Both the position numbers and the translations under genes were made by a program. DNA of 5,738 bases from Pedosphaera sp. (GTDB lineage: Bacteria > Verrucomicrobiota > Verrucomicrobiia > Limisphaerales > UBA9464): positions 1-5,738 of the forward strand of contig SIAZ01000232.1 in assembly GCA_009695405.1 (NCBI GenBank). The letters are read 5' to 3'. This document shows, in pieces, positions 5,374 to 5,738 of the stretch. The first letter of the stretch is position 1. Every line of letters starts with the position of its first letter. Below the pieces are notes generated by a model, which had not been told where the DNA came from, ran no database searches, and saw only the letters and a list, made by a program, of their open reading frames with translations.

Positions 5374-5738
5374 CTATCTTGAGTCCGAGCGTCGAACCGA
5401 GCCCAAGGCCAAGGATGACAGATACGTGCGGTCGGCAGCCATCGTGCAACATCTGGATTCATCCGATCCCACCTCAGGCGTCTCTTCTGGCTACGTCGCC
5501 GAAGCGATCGGAACCACATGCGTGTCACTTCGATGCGGAATCGGCAGAGAGCGTTGATCTTGGATGGAACCCCGTAGTACCGATAGTAGCCGCGGAGGAC
5601 CATACCCAACCAAGCTCCTTGAGCGCTCAGCGGTTGATGTCGGCGGGCTTGTAGCTCCGTCTTGATCTCTCCGAGTTTGGCGCGGAACCGTTTGCTCATG
5701 GTATGTCGGACCAACAGGAAGTTCCCCGTTCTCGACCG
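5358..5738 (-). CDS. ltrA: Group II intron reverse transcriptase/maturase, C-terminal part
   Basis: 126 residues are visible. The frame is open to the window edge, so this is the C-terminal end of a protein normally several hundred residues long. A TTG codon at 5714-5712 is not the start, because RTGNFLLVRHTMSKRF (visible residues 3-18) spans it and matches the family linker between the reverse-transcriptase thumb and the maturase domain. The maturase (domain X) signature is clear: GYYRYYGVPS (50-59), F-x-x-x-V-x-x-x-W (67-75), LRRRSQ (79-84), L-x-W-D-R-M (88-93), RWLPTARICHPWPWARF (99-115). This domain binds the intron RNA to assist splicing and target-primed reverse transcription. No HNH endonuclease domain follows, so this lineage is probably one without it. 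The last codons (RSRVQ, TAA) are encoded by ribozyme domain V. The visible part has no frameshift or stop, so the protein may be functional. The symbol is the generic family name. Confidence 0.9.
   Translation of the reverse strand, partial: RSRTGNFLLVRHTMSKRFRAKLGEIKTELQARRHQPLSAQGAWLGMVLRGYYRYYGVPSKINALCRFRIEVTRMWFRSLRRRSQKRRLRWDRMNPDVARWLPTARICHPWPWARFDARTQDRSRVQ

Larger units (their letters stand above)
5301..5738 (-). mobile_element. Group II intron, 3' portion (continues past window end)
   Basis: On the minus strand the order is reverse transcriptase/maturase C-terminus, ribozyme domain V, ribozyme domain VI, then a 3' end in AC (an 'AY' ending typical of group II introns). Group II introns are self-splicing RNAs that move by target-primed reverse transcription with their encoded protein. 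The 5' end, domains I-IV and the reverse-transcriptase core would lie at coordinates above 5738 and cannot be judged. The proposed 3' boundary, between 5301 and 5300, rests on domain VI geometry: the bulged A at 5308 is the eighth base counting back from the end. The intron points toward the CotH gene and sits within a minus-strand coding remnant. Confidence 0.85.

Noticed and set aside
5045..5452. 135-codon minus-strand reading frame
   Set aside because: It runs across maturase codons in the wrong frame, ribozyme domains V and VI and the 3' exon remnant. Its translation matches no family, while better explanations exist for each part.
5712..5714. TTG as start codon of the maturase
   Set aside because: The frame stays open upstream to the window edge, and the residues on both sides match the maturase family, so the gene is cut by the window and does not start here.

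Overview
The window looks like a chromosomal stretch from a Verrucomicrobiota-type (PVC group) bacterium. This is inferred from three things: a very long secreted CotH-kinase/lamin-tail protein with a mosaic domain plan, a C-terminal domain style common in secreted proteins of that phylum (…ESA…LG…W…, ending F-x-R-L-R), and a WD40 fragment of the kind found in Planctomycetes and Verrucomicrobia. No rRNA, tRNA or CRISPR array is visible.

Positions 1-934 form a gene-poor, decayed region. It has a short perfect hairpin at the left edge, an unassigned minus-strand stretch that is open in two frames (42-326), and one blade of a broken WD40-repeat gene on the plus strand (about 321-473). About 460 bases follow with no gene I can support. 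Positions 935-4972 hold the only complete gene, a 1345-residue secreted multidomain protein. Its order is signal peptide, lectin-like domain, lamin-tail domain, chitobiase-C/FN3-like domain, CotH kinase-like domain, second chitobiase-C/FN3-like domain, second lamin-tail domain, EF-hand-type calcium loop, C-terminal domain. A hairpin with T-rich DNA on both sides (5078-5105) probably terminates transcription from both directions.

The right end is on the minus strand and is the most interesting part. It contains the 3' end of a group II intron: the maturase (X) domain of its reverse transcriptase, running off the window edge, then ribozyme domain V, then domain VI with a GCAA loop and a bulged branch-point A eight bases from the proposed 3' splice site at 5301/5300. 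The DNA immediately past that site, 5300 down to 5146, reads as the last ~50 residues of another secreted protein with the same kind of C-terminal domain, broken by one frameshift. The intron therefore seems to sit inside the coding region of a second surface-protein gene that converges on the CotH gene. The 5' exon and the rest of the intron lie outside the window.

There is no sign that the genes form one pathway. The picture is one intact secreted protein next to a second secreted-protein gene invaded by a retroelement, with gene debris upstream.
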